Of a DNA stretch of 64,000 bases, positions 53,493 through 61,560 are shown piece after piece (positions within the stretch are counted from its first letter, which is position 1; each line of letters starts with the position of its first letter). The translations under genes and the position numbers were made by a program. The notes beneath the pieces were generated by a model. The model made no database searches and was not told the DNA's origin. It saw only the letters and a list, made by a program, of their open reading frames with translations. Source of the DNA: Clostridium culturomicium (lineage in GTDB: Bacteria > Bacillota > Clostridia > Clostridiales > Clostridiaceae); NCBI RefSeq assembly GCF_000821305.1, contig NZ_CCXK01000015.1, forward strand, positions 250,528 to 314,527, given 5' to 3'.

Positions 53493-53519
53493 TTAGCACT
53501 CTCACTCATTGAGTGCTAA
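53493..53519. promoter_or_regulatory. CIRCE operator of groESL
   Basis: A perfect TTAGCACTC-N9-GAGTGCTAA element, the HrcA repressor binding site, lies between the promoter and groES. It predicts heat-shock induction by loss of HrcA binding. Confidence 0.97.
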
Positions 53520-53531
53520 CCTCTATAATTA

Positions 53532-53560
53532 ATAATAAAGAATTATTATTTCATTATCAA
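53532..53560 (-). promoter_or_regulatory. Sigma-A promoter of groESL
   Basis: TTGATA (53555-53560) and TATTAT (53532-53537) are 17 bp apart on the minus strand, with a start just before the CIRCE element. Confidence 0.7.
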
Positions 53561-53606
53561 ATCTTCTATTATATGTAATTCAACTAATCCATGCCATTTT
53601 GCAAGA

Positions 53607-54359
53607 TTATCTCTTATTATCTTTGTTTTTCAAAGACTTTCTTCCTTTTTCACTAAGAATGTTATGGAAAAATTCAACAATGCTGTGTCCCTTTAAAATT
53701 CCTACTAAAAATAGCGTTCCTGATATAAGGGCTATGGCTATAGTTGTAACATAATTACCTTGATTAATACCATGACCAAATACAGCTGAAGCTATTATCC
53801 AAGGAAGCCTTCCAAGAGAAGAATAAATGATAAAATCAATAATTCTCACATTTGAAATGCCAGCTACGTACACAAGAATATCTTTAGGGATACCTGGGAT
53901 AAAATAAATAATAAAAATAGCTATATTGTTGCTTCCAGCATCTAAGATTTTTTTAAGCTTAGTTAAGTTATTTCTTTCAATGAGTCCATTGATATATTTC
54001 TTTCCAAGAATCTTTGCAACAAAATAGCCTATCATACTTCCAATTATAATCCCTACGGAGGATGCCAATCCCCCTATAATCGGTCCAAAAATATATCCTC
54101 CTGCTATCTGCACTACTTCTCCTGGAATAAAGAAAATTACCACCTGAAGAATCTGAAGTACAATAAAAGCTAAAATACTGTAACTGCCAAAGGAAAGAAT
54201 TAAGTCTCTAATTTTAACCGGGTCTCTAAATATAGTGAACTCCTTAGAGAATTCATAATAAACAAAGCCTATCACTGCTATAACTAAAACTGCAATAAAC
54301 CCATTTATAATATATTTTTTTACCTTCCCTTTTTCTTTCATTTCACTCTTAGCCCCCAT
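53607..54359 (-). CDS. TVP38/TMEM64 (DedA superfamily, VTT domain) membrane protein
   Basis: The 250-residue protein has about five or six hydrophobic segments and the VTT/SNARE-associated domain: FFIPGEVVQIAGGYIFGPIIGG and the later YFIPGIPKDILVYVAGIS, re-entrant loops typical of the family (quoted in part). Relatives in bacteria act in lipid transport or membrane homeostasis; the substrate is unknown. The start is uncertain: neither the ATG at 54359 nor an in-frame one at 54341 has a well-spaced ribosome site. The gene follows the broken glycosylase gene by 25 bases. Confidence 0.8.
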   Translation of the reverse strand: MGAKSEMKEKGKVKKYIINGFIAVLVIAVIGFVYYEFSKEFTIFRDPVKIRDLILSFGSYSILAFIVLQILQVVIFFIPGEVVQIAGGYIFGPIIGGLASSVGIIIGSMIGYFVAKILGKKYINGLIERNNLTKLKKILDAGSNNIAIFIIYFIPGIPKDILVYVAGISNVRIIDFIIYSSLGRLPWIIASAVFGHGINQGNYVTTIAIALISGTLFLVGILKGHSIVEFFHNILSEKGRKSLKNKDNKR

Positions 54360-54384
54360 TACAAGATAGCATGAGGATTAAAAA

Positions 54385-55272
54385 CTAATCCTCATCTATT
54401 TTTATATTATTCTCTCTAGCATAATAGAACAAATATTGCTGAGCAAAGCCTGATAGATTACCAAACTTATCTCTTGCAAACTGCCTTATCTTTGGAAGTG
54501 ATACGTCTGGCGCAACATAAAAATACTGCATTGCTCTCTTAACCCATACATCCACCGGGAATGCAGAGTATTTACCCATAGAAAACAGCATGATACAATC
54601 TGCAACCTTCGGCCCAACACCACTAAAATTCTTAAGCCCTTCATGTCAGGTATCATCATCACTTAATCTGATTGCAGTTAAATCATAGGTTCCATTAGCT
54701 AAATCCTCTAAAGCTTTAACTATATATTTTGCTCTGAAACCTACACCTAAGCCTTCAACTTCTTCTAAAGTAGCCTCTTGGAACTCTTTTATAGTAGGAA
54801 AAGCATAATATGTCTCTCCATTATATTCAAGCTTCTTGCCATAGGTTCTGCTGATATTTTCAATAGCTCTCTTAATCATTGGAATTCTATTGTTAGCAGA
54901 TATTATAAATGAAATCAACATTTCAAAAGGATCCTGCTGTAATAACCTTATTCCATAACCAAACTCTACAGCCTTTCTTAAAAGTTCATCCTGTTCAAAT
55001 TCTGCCTTAATTGCTGAATAATCTCTTTCTAAATCAAAATACTCAACCCAGATTTTATTAAAATCCTTTAAATTTGTATTATATATAGTAACGGTATCAC
55101 CATGTTTTTCAACTTCTATAACTCTTCCAAAGGCAACTCCAATATAATTACCATTTGACTGTTGATTCCATCTAAAACATTGTCCACAGTCAAAAATATG
55201 TGGAAGTTCAAAGTTTTTAACTTCAGTTAATATTACTTTCCCTTCTTTTTCAATTGCTTCTTTAAAATCCAC
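54385..55272 (-). pseudogene. ogg: 8-oxoguanine DNA glycosylase (OGG1-like), broken by an in-frame stop
   Basis: The frame encodes an OGG1-type HhH-GPD glycosylase that would excise 8-oxoguanine. The N-terminal half (FDCGQCFRWNQQ; LLQQDPFEMLISFIISANNR) ends at a TGA (54646-54648). The same frame then continues with GVGPKVADCIMLFS, which includes the catalytic lysine, and FPVDVWVKRA with the catalytic aspartate, to a normal stop at 54385. Only one base separates it from an open frame (CGA to TGA is one route). The truncated protein lacks the catalytic residues and should be inactive. The start is the GTG at 55272, six bases after AGGAGGT; longer starts contain that site inside the frame. Confidence 0.85.
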
Positions 55273-55295
55273 GAATATACCTCCTCTTTTGCTCA

Positions 55296-55440
55296 TTAAA
55301 TTAAAGATTAAGAATGAAAACTTAATAATTAGTATTAAAACTCCTTAATTAGTCTCTTTATGTTAATAATTCCTTAGAAATTCTTTACTTCATCCTTTGT
55401 CCTTCAACTTTAATTTTTCATTTCTCATCTAAGTATTATT
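55296..55440 (-). repeat. Possible dispersed AT-rich repeat, copy X
   Basis: The minus strand contains GAAATGAAAAATTAAAG, then AAAGAATTTCTAAGGAATT and a terminal TTCATTCTTAATCTTTAAT. This resembles 58558-58677 (AAAAATTTCTACGAAATT and CTTAATCTTTCATT). Both are intergenic and lack reading frames. Confidence 0.3.
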
Positions 55441-55547
55441 CACTTCTATAGCATATTTAAAGCATGTTTTCTGATAATTTAACATAAATTTAAGTTTCCT
55501 TATTAATTTCTTCTTAAAAACCTTATATCCTTTAATTTAATTACCCT

Positions 55548-55961
55548 TTAATTTAATGCTTTTATTTCCCTTGTTATAATCTTATCCAAAATCTCTGCTC
55601 CTACTTCCACAAGCTTTATACATCTAATCTCATCATTTCTATAAAGCTGTTTTAAAGCTGCACAGTTTAAAGTTGAACACTTATTTTTAAATTTATCCAT
55701 GAATTCCCTTGTAAGGCCTTTAACATATTCACTCTCATGAGCTCTTTCCTTTGTAAACATTATTCCAAGAACACAAATTGCTCCCGTTGCCACTCCACAA
55801 GTATCTTCAATCGCCATGCCGCCACCAAAGGCTGCCATTGTCTTAAAAGTTTCCTTAGTTAAGTTCAGCTCATATTCTTCATTAGCCGCGTATAATATTG
55901 TTTCCGCACAATTTAAATCATACTCACCGTCATAAAATTTTCTTACTTTATTTAATAACAT
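55548..55961 (-). CDS. C_GCAxxG_C_C family protein
   Basis: The 137-residue protein matches the C_GCAxxG_C_C family, with LNCAETIL, FGGGMAIEDTCGVATGA and later cysteines (KCSTLNCAAL). Members are thought to be redox-active or metal-binding, but the function is not established. The gene stands alone between the broken ogg and the nfnAB genes. The start has a GGAGG close by (minus-strand sequence AAGGAGGGAGAAAG before the ATG). Confidence 0.8.
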   Translation of the reverse strand: MLLNKVRKFYDGEYDLNCAETILYAANEEYELNLTKETFKTMAAFGGGMAIEDTCGVATGAICVLGIMFTKERAHESEYVKGLTREFMDKFKNKCSTLNCAALKQLYRNDEIRCIKLVEVGAEILDKIITREIKALN

Positions 55962-56220
55962 CTTTCTCCCTCCTTATCCTTTGATTTTATTCCGTTATCT
56001 CCAAAACAAAAATTTTAACTTTTAATTTAATTACCCATTGTTTACCTTTACTATATTTATACTATAAAAGAGTCACCTTTTAAAGGATTTTACATAACTT
56101 TAAAAGATGGCTCTTAAGTAAGTGGCCAAAACTGACACTTTCAATTTTAAATTTAATTACTAGAATTTACTTTTGGGTGATTATCTTCAATAAATATTGA
56201 ATGAAATTCCCTTTTAATTC

Positions 56221-57603
56221 TTATTTACTTAGCTGTTCATCAATAGCTTTTGCAGCCTTCTTACCAGCCTCCATTGCAAGGATAACTGTTGCAGCACCTG
56301 TAACTGCATCTCCACCGGCATAAACACGCTCCTTAGAAGTTAAGCCTGTCTCTTCTTCTGCAACAATGCATTTGTACTTATTTGTCTCTAAACCTTCTGT
56401 AGTTGCTGGTATTAATGGGTTTGGTGATGTACCTAAAGACATTATTACTGTATCACAGTCTATTATAAATTCTGAACCTTTTACAGCTTGTGGTCTTCTT
56501 CTTCCTGATTCATCAGGCTCTCCAAGCTCCATTCTTACACACTTCATACCTTTAACCCAGCCCTTTTCATCTCCAAGGATTTCAATTGGGTTTACAAGAA
56601 GATCAAAGATTACTCCCTCTTCTTTTGCATGATGAACTTCTTCAACTCTAGCTGGAAGCTCTGCTTCACTTCTTCTATACACTATATGAGCTTCTGCACC
56701 AAGTCTTAAAGCCGTTCTAACAGCATCCATAGCAACATTTCCTCCACCAACAACAGCTACACATTGACCTGGTCTGATAGGTGTCTTATATTCACTTTTG
56801 AAAGCTTTCATTAAGTTGTTTCTTGTTAAAAATTCATTAGCAGAGAATACTCCATTTAAGTTTTCTCCTGGTATTCCCATGAATTTAGGAAGTCCAGCTC
56901 CTGAACCAATAAACACAGCATCAAATTTTTCATCATTCATTAACTCATCAATTTTCACTGTTTTTCCAACAACTACGTTAGTCTCGATTTTTACACCAAG
57001 CTTCTTTAAGTTATTTATTTCATGTTTTACAACAGTATCCTTAGGTAGTCTGAACTCTGGAATACCATATTGTAAAACTCCACCAGCTTCATGAAGGGCT
57101 TCAAATATTGTTACGTCATAGCCCATTTTTGCAAGTTCACCTGCACAAGTGATTCCAGCAGGACCGGAACCTATAACTGCAACTGTTTTCCCTTTTTTCT
57201 CTATTTCTTTAGTTAAATCAACATCGTTTTCTCTAGCCCAGTCAGCTACAAATCTTTCAAGCTTGCCAATCGCAACAGCTTCACCCTTTATTCCAAGAAC
57301 GCATTTACTTTCACATTGAAGTTCTTGTGGACATACTCTTCCACAAACCGCTGGCAATGCAGTGTACTTATCTAAAGCCTTTGCAGCTTCTTCAAAGTTA
57401 CTTTCTTTAATATGGCTTATGAATTCTGGAATATCAATAGATACTGGGCACTTTGATGTACAAGGTTTATTTTTGCAGTTTAAACACCTTGATGCCTCTG
57501 CAACAGCTTCTTCAACTGTGTATCCAAGACAAACCTCTTCAAAATTTGCTGCACGAACCTTTGGCTCTTGCTCTTTAATTGGAGTTCTCTTCATTCTATC
57601 CAT
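56221..57603 (-). CDS. nfnB: NADH-dependent reduced ferredoxin:NADP+ oxidoreductase, large subunit (NfnB)
   Basis: NfnAB couples reduction of two NADP+ to oxidation of ferredoxin and NADH by flavin-based electron bifurcation. The 460-residue protein belongs to the GltD-like family: an N-terminal cysteine domain (CLNCKNKPCTSKCPV and CGRVCPQELQCESKC) for iron-sulfur clusters, an FAD site GSGPAGITCAGELAK, and an NADP site VVGGGNVAMDAVRTALRLG. A stand-alone glutamate synthase small subunit looks similar, but the adjacent nfnA gene, overlapping by one base, decides the call. It lies next to the butyryl-CoA operon, which also depends on bifurcation. Confidence 0.9.
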   Translation of the reverse strand: MDRMKRTPIKEQEPKVRAANFEEVCLGYTVEEAVAEASRCLNCKNKPCTSKCPVSIDIPEFISHIKESNFEEAAKALDKYTALPAVCGRVCPQELQCESKCVLGIKGEAVAIGKLERFVADWARENDVDLTKEIEKKGKTVAVIGSGPAGITCAGELAKMGYDVTIFEALHEAGGVLQYGIPEFRLPKDTVVKHEINNLKKLGVKIETNVVVGKTVKIDELMNDEKFDAVFIGSGAGLPKFMGIPGENLNGVFSANEFLTRNNLMKAFKSEYKTPIRPGQCVAVVGGGNVAMDAVRTALRLGAEAHIVYRRSEAELPARVEEVHHAKEEGVIFDLLVNPIEILGDEKGWVKGMKCVRMELGEPDESGRRRPQAVKGSEFIIDCDTVIMSLGTSPNPLIPATTEGLETNKYKCIVAEEETGLTSKERVYAGGDAVTGAATVILAMEAGKKAAKAIDEQLSK

Positions 57604-58463
57604 TACTTAATCCCTCCTGCTGCACAATAGGTTTCTGTATTTTTAACAGCTTCTTCAGCCTTATACATAGTGCTTCTATTTAAAGCTTCATCAAAATTAA
57701 CCTTGTGTCCGTCAAATTCAGGACCATCAACACAAGCAAATTTAGTTTCGCCATCTACAGTTATTCTGCAAGCTCCACACATACCAGTTCCGTCCACCAT
57801 AATTGGGTTCATACTTACTACTGTTTTGATTCCAAGCTGTTCTGTAAGCTTACATACAAACTTCATCATAATCATTGGACCTATTGCCACTACTAAATCA
57901 TAATGATTTCCTTCATCAACTAAAGCTTGTAATTGATTAGTAACCATTCCTTTAAAGCCATAGCTTCCATCATCTGTTGCAACATATACATTATTAGAGA
58001 CAGACTTCATTTCTTCTTCTAAAATAACCATTTCTTTATTCTTAAAGCCCATAATTACATCAGCTTTAATTCCGTTTTCATGAAGCCATTTAACTTGAGG
58101 ATATACTGGAGCAGCTCCAACTCCCCCTGATATGAACATAATCTTTAATTTTTTAAGTTCGTCTTTATCTTCTGAAATAAGTTCTGATTCCACACCAAGT
58201 GGTCCTACAAAGTCATAGAAGAAATCTCCAGCTTCATAACCTTCCATCTGTCTAGTACTGCAGCCTATTGTTTGAACTACTATTGTTACTGAGCCTTCAT
58301 TAGCATCAGTATCACATACAGTTAAGGGAATTCTTTCTCCTTTTTCATCAACTCTTAAAATAATAAATTGACCAGGCATAGCAGCTTTAGCAACTCTTGG
58401 CGCTAATATCTTCATCATAAAAATTGAAGGCGCTAACACCTTTTTCTCTAGAATCTTATACAT
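57603..58463 (-). CDS. nfnA: NADH-dependent reduced ferredoxin:NADP+ oxidoreductase, small subunit (NfnA)
   Basis: NfnA is the 286-residue partner of NfnB, with a ferredoxin-NADP reductase fold. It has FAD-binding PGQFIILRVDEKGERIPLTV, a NAD(H) site ISGGVGAAPVYPQVK, and a [2Fe-2S] ligand loop MCGACRITVDGE near the C-terminus. The start at 58463 is preceded by GGGGGT; a longer frame would put that ribosome site inside the gene. Stop and start with nfnB overlap by one base (TAATG), so translation is coupled. The pair is transcribed separately from the downstream-coordinate hbd operon, which ends in its own terminator. Confidence 0.9.
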   Translation of the reverse strand: MYKILEKKVLAPSIFMMKILAPRVAKAAMPGQFIILRVDEKGERIPLTVCDTDANEGSVTIVVQTIGCSTRQMEGYEAGDFFYDFVGPLGVESELISEDKDELKKLKIMFISGGVGAAPVYPQVKWLHENGIKADVIMGFKNKEMVILEEEMKSVSNNVYVATDDGSYGFKGMVTNQLQALVDEGNHYDLVVAIGPMIMMKFVCKLTEQLGIKTVVSMNPIMVDGTGMCGACRITVDGETKFACVDGPEFDGHKVNFDEALNRSTMYKAEEAVKNTETYCAAGGIK

Positions 58464-58557
58464 AAAACGTACCCCCATTAATTATATATTGCTTACTATG
58501 TAAACTTATTCTATATTATTACTATTTTTCCCTTTTAAAATTCTAAATTTCGACCAA

Positions 58558-58677
58558 AATTTTTATGAATGAAGAACAAAAAGTGAAAAATGAAAATTTG
58601 AGAAAAAATTTCTACGAAATTCTATTAAATTCAAGAAATCTACCTAGTAAATTTCAACCTTAATCTTTCATTCAAAA
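58558..58677 (+). repeat. Possible dispersed AT-rich repeat, copy Y
   Basis: The plus strand has GTGAAAAATGAAAATTTGAG, AAAAATTTCTACGAAATTC and CCTTAATCTTTCATTC, resembling 55296-55440 on the minus strand. It occupies the gap between the hbd terminator and nfnA. Confidence 0.3.
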
Positions 58678-58701
58678 AGGGTTGCAGAAGGCAACCCTTT
58701 C
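58674..58701 (-). terminator. Intrinsic terminator of the butyryl-CoA operon
   Basis: AAAGGGTTGC and GCAACCCTTT form a 10 bp stem with a short loop, followed on the minus strand by TTTTGAATG. Confidence 0.88.
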
Positions 58702-58704
58702 AAA

Positions 58705-59553
58705 TTATTTACTGTAGTCGTAGAAACCTTTTCCTGACTTTCTTCCAAGCCATCCAGCTCTAACATATTTTCTTAACAAGCTATGAGCTCTATACTTAGA
58801 GTCTCCTGTTTCATGATATAGTACATCCATGATTGCTAGACAAACGTCTAAGCCTATTAAATCACCTAAAGCTAAAGGTCCCATTGGGTGGTTAGCTCCA
58901 AGCATCATAGCTTTATCAATACCTTCAACAGAAGCTATACCCTCAGCGTAAATTCCAACTGCTTCATTTATCATTGGAACTAAAATTCTGTTTACAACAA
59001 ATCCTGGAGCTTCTTCAACAAGAACTGGCTCTTTACCAATTGAATTTGAAAGTTCAACCATCTTGTTGTAAGTTTCTTCAGATGTAGCCATTCCTTTAAT
59101 AATTTCAACAAGCTTCATTACTGGAGCTGGGTTAAAGAAGTGAAGTCCTATAACCTTATCAACTCTCTTAGTAGCTGTTGCTATTTCAGTGATAGATAAG
59201 GATGATGTATTTGTAGCTAAAATTGTTTCTGGCTTGCAGATTTCATCTAACTCTCTGAAAATAGATTTCTTAATTTCCATATTTTCAACTGCAGCTTCAA
59301 TTATTAAATCTACATCTTCTAAGTGTGCTAATTCAGTTGTTCCACTTATTCTTGATAATACATCTTCTGCAACCTCTTGAGTCATTTTTCCCTTAGCAAC
59401 TAATTTGTTAATATTTTTAGTTATCATTCCAAGTCCTCTTTGAACGAACTCATCTTTGATATCTCTTACTATTACCTCATAACCTTTTACTGCAAAGGCT
59501 TGAGCTATTCCTGATCCCATTGTTCCTGCACCTAAAATACAAATCTTTTTCAT
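58705..59553 (-). CDS. hbd: 3-hydroxybutyryl-CoA dehydrogenase
   Basis: Hbd reduces acetoacetyl-CoA to 3-hydroxybutyryl-CoA with NAD(P)H in butyrate synthesis. The 282-residue protein has the Rossmann motif CILGAGTMGSGIAQAFAVKG and family stretches ATNTSSLSITEIA and GLHFFNPAPVMKLVEII with the catalytic histidine. The ATG at 59553 lies eight bases after AGGAG; a TTG two codons upstream is too close to it. It is the last gene of crt-bcd-etfB-etfA-hbd. Confidence 0.96.
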   Translation of the reverse strand: MKKICILGAGTMGSGIAQAFAVKGYEVIVRDIKDEFVQRGLGMITKNINKLVAKGKMTQEVAEDVLSRISGTTELAHLEDVDLIIEAAVENMEIKKSIFRELDEICKPETILATNTSSLSITEIATATKRVDKVIGLHFFNPAPVMKLVEIIKGMATSEETYNKMVELSNSIGKEPVLVEEAPGFVVNRILVPMINEAVGIYAEGIASVEGIDKAMMLGANHPMGPLALGDLIGLDVCLAIMDVLYHETGDSKYRAHSLLRKYVRAGWLGRKSGKGFYDYSK

Positions 59554-59611
59554 TTCCAAATCTCCTCTTTTCGCTTTATTTTATGTCTTTTAAATTAATC
59601 TACATTATTTA

Positions 59612-60622
59612 TTACTTGTTCATTTCGTTATATTGGGCTACTATTTCTGGAAGAATCTTAGCATAATCTCCAACAAGAGCAACATCTGCAACCTTCATGA
59701 TTGGACAGTCTGCATCTTTATTGATAGCTATTATAAAGTCTGAGTCCTGCATTCCAGCTAAGTGTTGGATTGCTCCTGAAATACCACAAGCAATATATAT
59801 TGTAGGTCTAACAGTTTTTCCTGTTTGTCCTACTTGCATTGCCTTTTCTATCCAACCGCTGTCTACAGCTGCTCTTGAACCTGATACTGTTCCACCTAAT
59901 GCATCAGCAGCTTCCTTAAGAATTGCGAAGTTTTCCTTACATCCAACTCCACGTCCACCTGATATTATGATATTAGCTTCAGTTATATCAACAGTTTCCT
60001 TCATTGATTTAATAACTTCTATTACTTCAGTTCTAATATCTTTAGAATCTAGTTTAACTTCAAATCTTTCAACTTTAAATTCTCTTGCTTCATCTAACGG
60101 TAATTTTTCAAATACTCCTGGTCTAACAGTAGACATTTGTGGTCTATGTTCTCCACAAACGATAGTTGCCATTAAGTTTCCACCAAAAGCTGGTCTTGTC
60201 ATTAGAAGATTGTTGTTATTTTCTGTATCAACATCTAAACCAGTACAGTCTGCAGTAAGTCCAGTTTCAAGTCTAGCTGCAACTCTTGGTCCTAAATCTC
60301 TCCCTATGAAGCTTGCACCAATAAATATTATTTCTGGTTTTTCAATATTAGCAACTTCAGCTATAACCTTTGTATAACCATCAGTTGTATAGTGAGTTAA
60401 TAATTCATGGTCACATACTAAGACTCTATCAGCCCCGTATGCTCCTAATTTATCTGTCATTTCATCTATATTTTTATGTCCAAGTAGTAAAGCTGTTAAT
60501 GGAGCTCCCAGTTTATCAGCTATTTCTCTACCCTTACCTAATAATTCTAAAGCAACCTTTTGCAGTTCCCCGTCTCTTTGTTCAGCGAAGACCCATACGC
60601 CTTTATAATCTGATATATTCAT
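59612..60622 (-). CDS. etfA: Electron transfer flavoprotein alpha subunit
   Basis: EtfA with EtfB carries electrons and, in clostridia, works with Bcd to bifurcate NADH electrons to crotonyl-CoA and ferredoxin. The 336 residues have the N-terminal alpha/beta domain and a C-terminal FAD domain with SGRGVGCKENFA, SRAAVDSGW, GQTGKTVRPTIYIACGISGA and INKDADCPIMKVADVALVGD. Its AGGAGG belongs to the edge of repeat copy C, which fills the unusually long 140-base gap after etfB. Confidence 0.95.
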   Translation of the reverse strand: MNISDYKGVWVFAEQRDGELQKVALELLGKGREIADKLGAPLTALLLGHKNIDEMTDKLGAYGADRVLVCDHELLTHYTTDGYTKVIAEVANIEKPEIIFIGASFIGRDLGPRVAARLETGLTADCTGLDVDTENNNNLLMTRPAFGGNLMATIVCGEHRPQMSTVRPGVFEKLPLDEAREFKVERFEVKLDSKDIRTEVIEVIKSMKETVDITEANIIISGGRGVGCKENFAILKEAADALGGTVSGSRAAVDSGWIEKAMQVGQTGKTVRPTIYIACGISGAIQHLAGMQDSDFIIAINKDADCPIMKVADVALVGDYAKILPEIVAQYNEMNK

Positions 60623-60636
60623 GGTTAATCCCTCCT

Positions 60637-60735
60637 AAATGATGCTCCAAATCTATGATTTGGCTAGCAGAATTTAAGTAAGTGTTTAAATCTATAATTC
60701 GTAAACACCAACTTACTCTTTGAGCACTCCTTCCA
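60637..60735 (-). repeat. Dispersed hairpin repeat, copy C, between etfB and etfA
   Basis: Read on the minus strand this matches copy A (31286-31387) almost throughout, ending CATTTAGGAGG, which is the ribosome site of etfA. It folds into a long hairpin (AGTAAGT...TGTTTA with TAAACACTTACTT) and a second one, CCAAATC-ATA-GATTTGG. The operon gap here is about 140 bases, while other gaps in the operon are 12 to about 50. Confidence 0.65.
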
Positions 60736-60762
60736 ATGAAATAATAAGGAGTTTCCTAAAAT

Positions 60763-61548
60763 TTAGATCAAATGCTTCTCTTTTAATTTTGCAAGTGCAA
60801 CTGCAGCAGCCTCTTTTGGCTGAAGAACGAAAATCTCACCTTGTCCCTTTGGTTCTTTAGTCATTGACTTCTTAACCTTTGTTGGTGAACCCTTAAGTCC
60901 TAATCTTTCTACATCTACCTTCATGTCAGCAACTGTCCAAACCTTAACTTCTTTCTCTTTCTTCATTGAGAAGATATTAGCTATGTGCATATATCTTGGT
61001 TTATTAAGAGTTTCGATTGCAGTTAATAAAGCAGGAGTGTGAACTCTTACATATTCATAACCATCTTCCCAAGCTCTTCTAACCTTTAATATGCCTTCAT
61101 CTTCTTCTATAACTTCTTCAACGTAAGTCACCTGAGGAATATTTAAATGTTCTGCAATTTCTGGACCTACTTGAGCAGTATCTCCATCGATCGCTTGTCT
61201 ACCCGCAAATATTATGTCATAATCTAAAGACCTTATAGCTGAGGCTAATGCATAGGATGTTGCTAATGTATCAGCTCCTGCAAAGGCTCTGTCTGTAATA
61301 AGAATTGCTTCATCAGCACCCATTGCCAAAGCTTCTTCTAACGCAGCCTTAGCTTGAGGAGGCCCCATTGATATAACAGTTACATGCCCTCCATGAATAT
61401 CTTTAAGCTGTAAAGCCCCTTCTAAAGCATTCTTATCATCTGGATTTATTATTGAAGGAACGCCATCTCTAATAAGAGTTCCTGTCTTTGGATCAATTTT
61501 AACTTCATTAGTATCTGGAACCTGCTTTAAGCAAACAACTATTTTCAT
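60763..61548 (-). CDS. etfB: Electron transfer flavoprotein beta subunit
   Basis: EtfB is the partner of EtfA in the Bcd/Etf complex and, in bifurcating forms, binds the FAD that splits electrons. The 261 residues begin MKIVVCLKQVPDTNEVKIDP and contain GREAIDGDTAQVGPEIAEHL-like FAGRQAIDGDTAQVGPEIAE and the ETF beta signature VRRAWEDGYEYVRVHTPALL. It starts 12 bases after bcd. Confidence 0.96.
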   Translation of the reverse strand: MKIVVCLKQVPDTNEVKIDPKTGTLIRDGVPSIINPDDKNALEGALQLKDIHGGHVTVISMGPPQAKAALEEALAMGADEAILITDRAFAGADTLATSYALASAIRSLDYDIIFAGRQAIDGDTAQVGPEIAEHLNIPQVTYVEEVIEEDEGILKVRRAWEDGYEYVRVHTPALLTAIETLNKPRYMHIANIFSMKKEKEVKVWTVADMKVDVERLGLKGSPTKVKKSMTKEPKGQGEIFVLQPKEAAAVALAKLKEKHLI

Positions 61549-61560
61549 CTTTAATCCCCC

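Noticed and set aside
54640..54655. Selenocysteine at the TGA in the ogg-like gene
   Set aside because: The position is not a cysteine in the family and no SECIS-like hairpin follows directly, so a nonsense change or sequence error is more likely.
59697..60377. Long plus-strand frame of 226 residues opposite etfA
   Set aside because: It lies entirely antisense to etfA, reflects codon bias of that gene, and lacks a ribosome site or family similarity.
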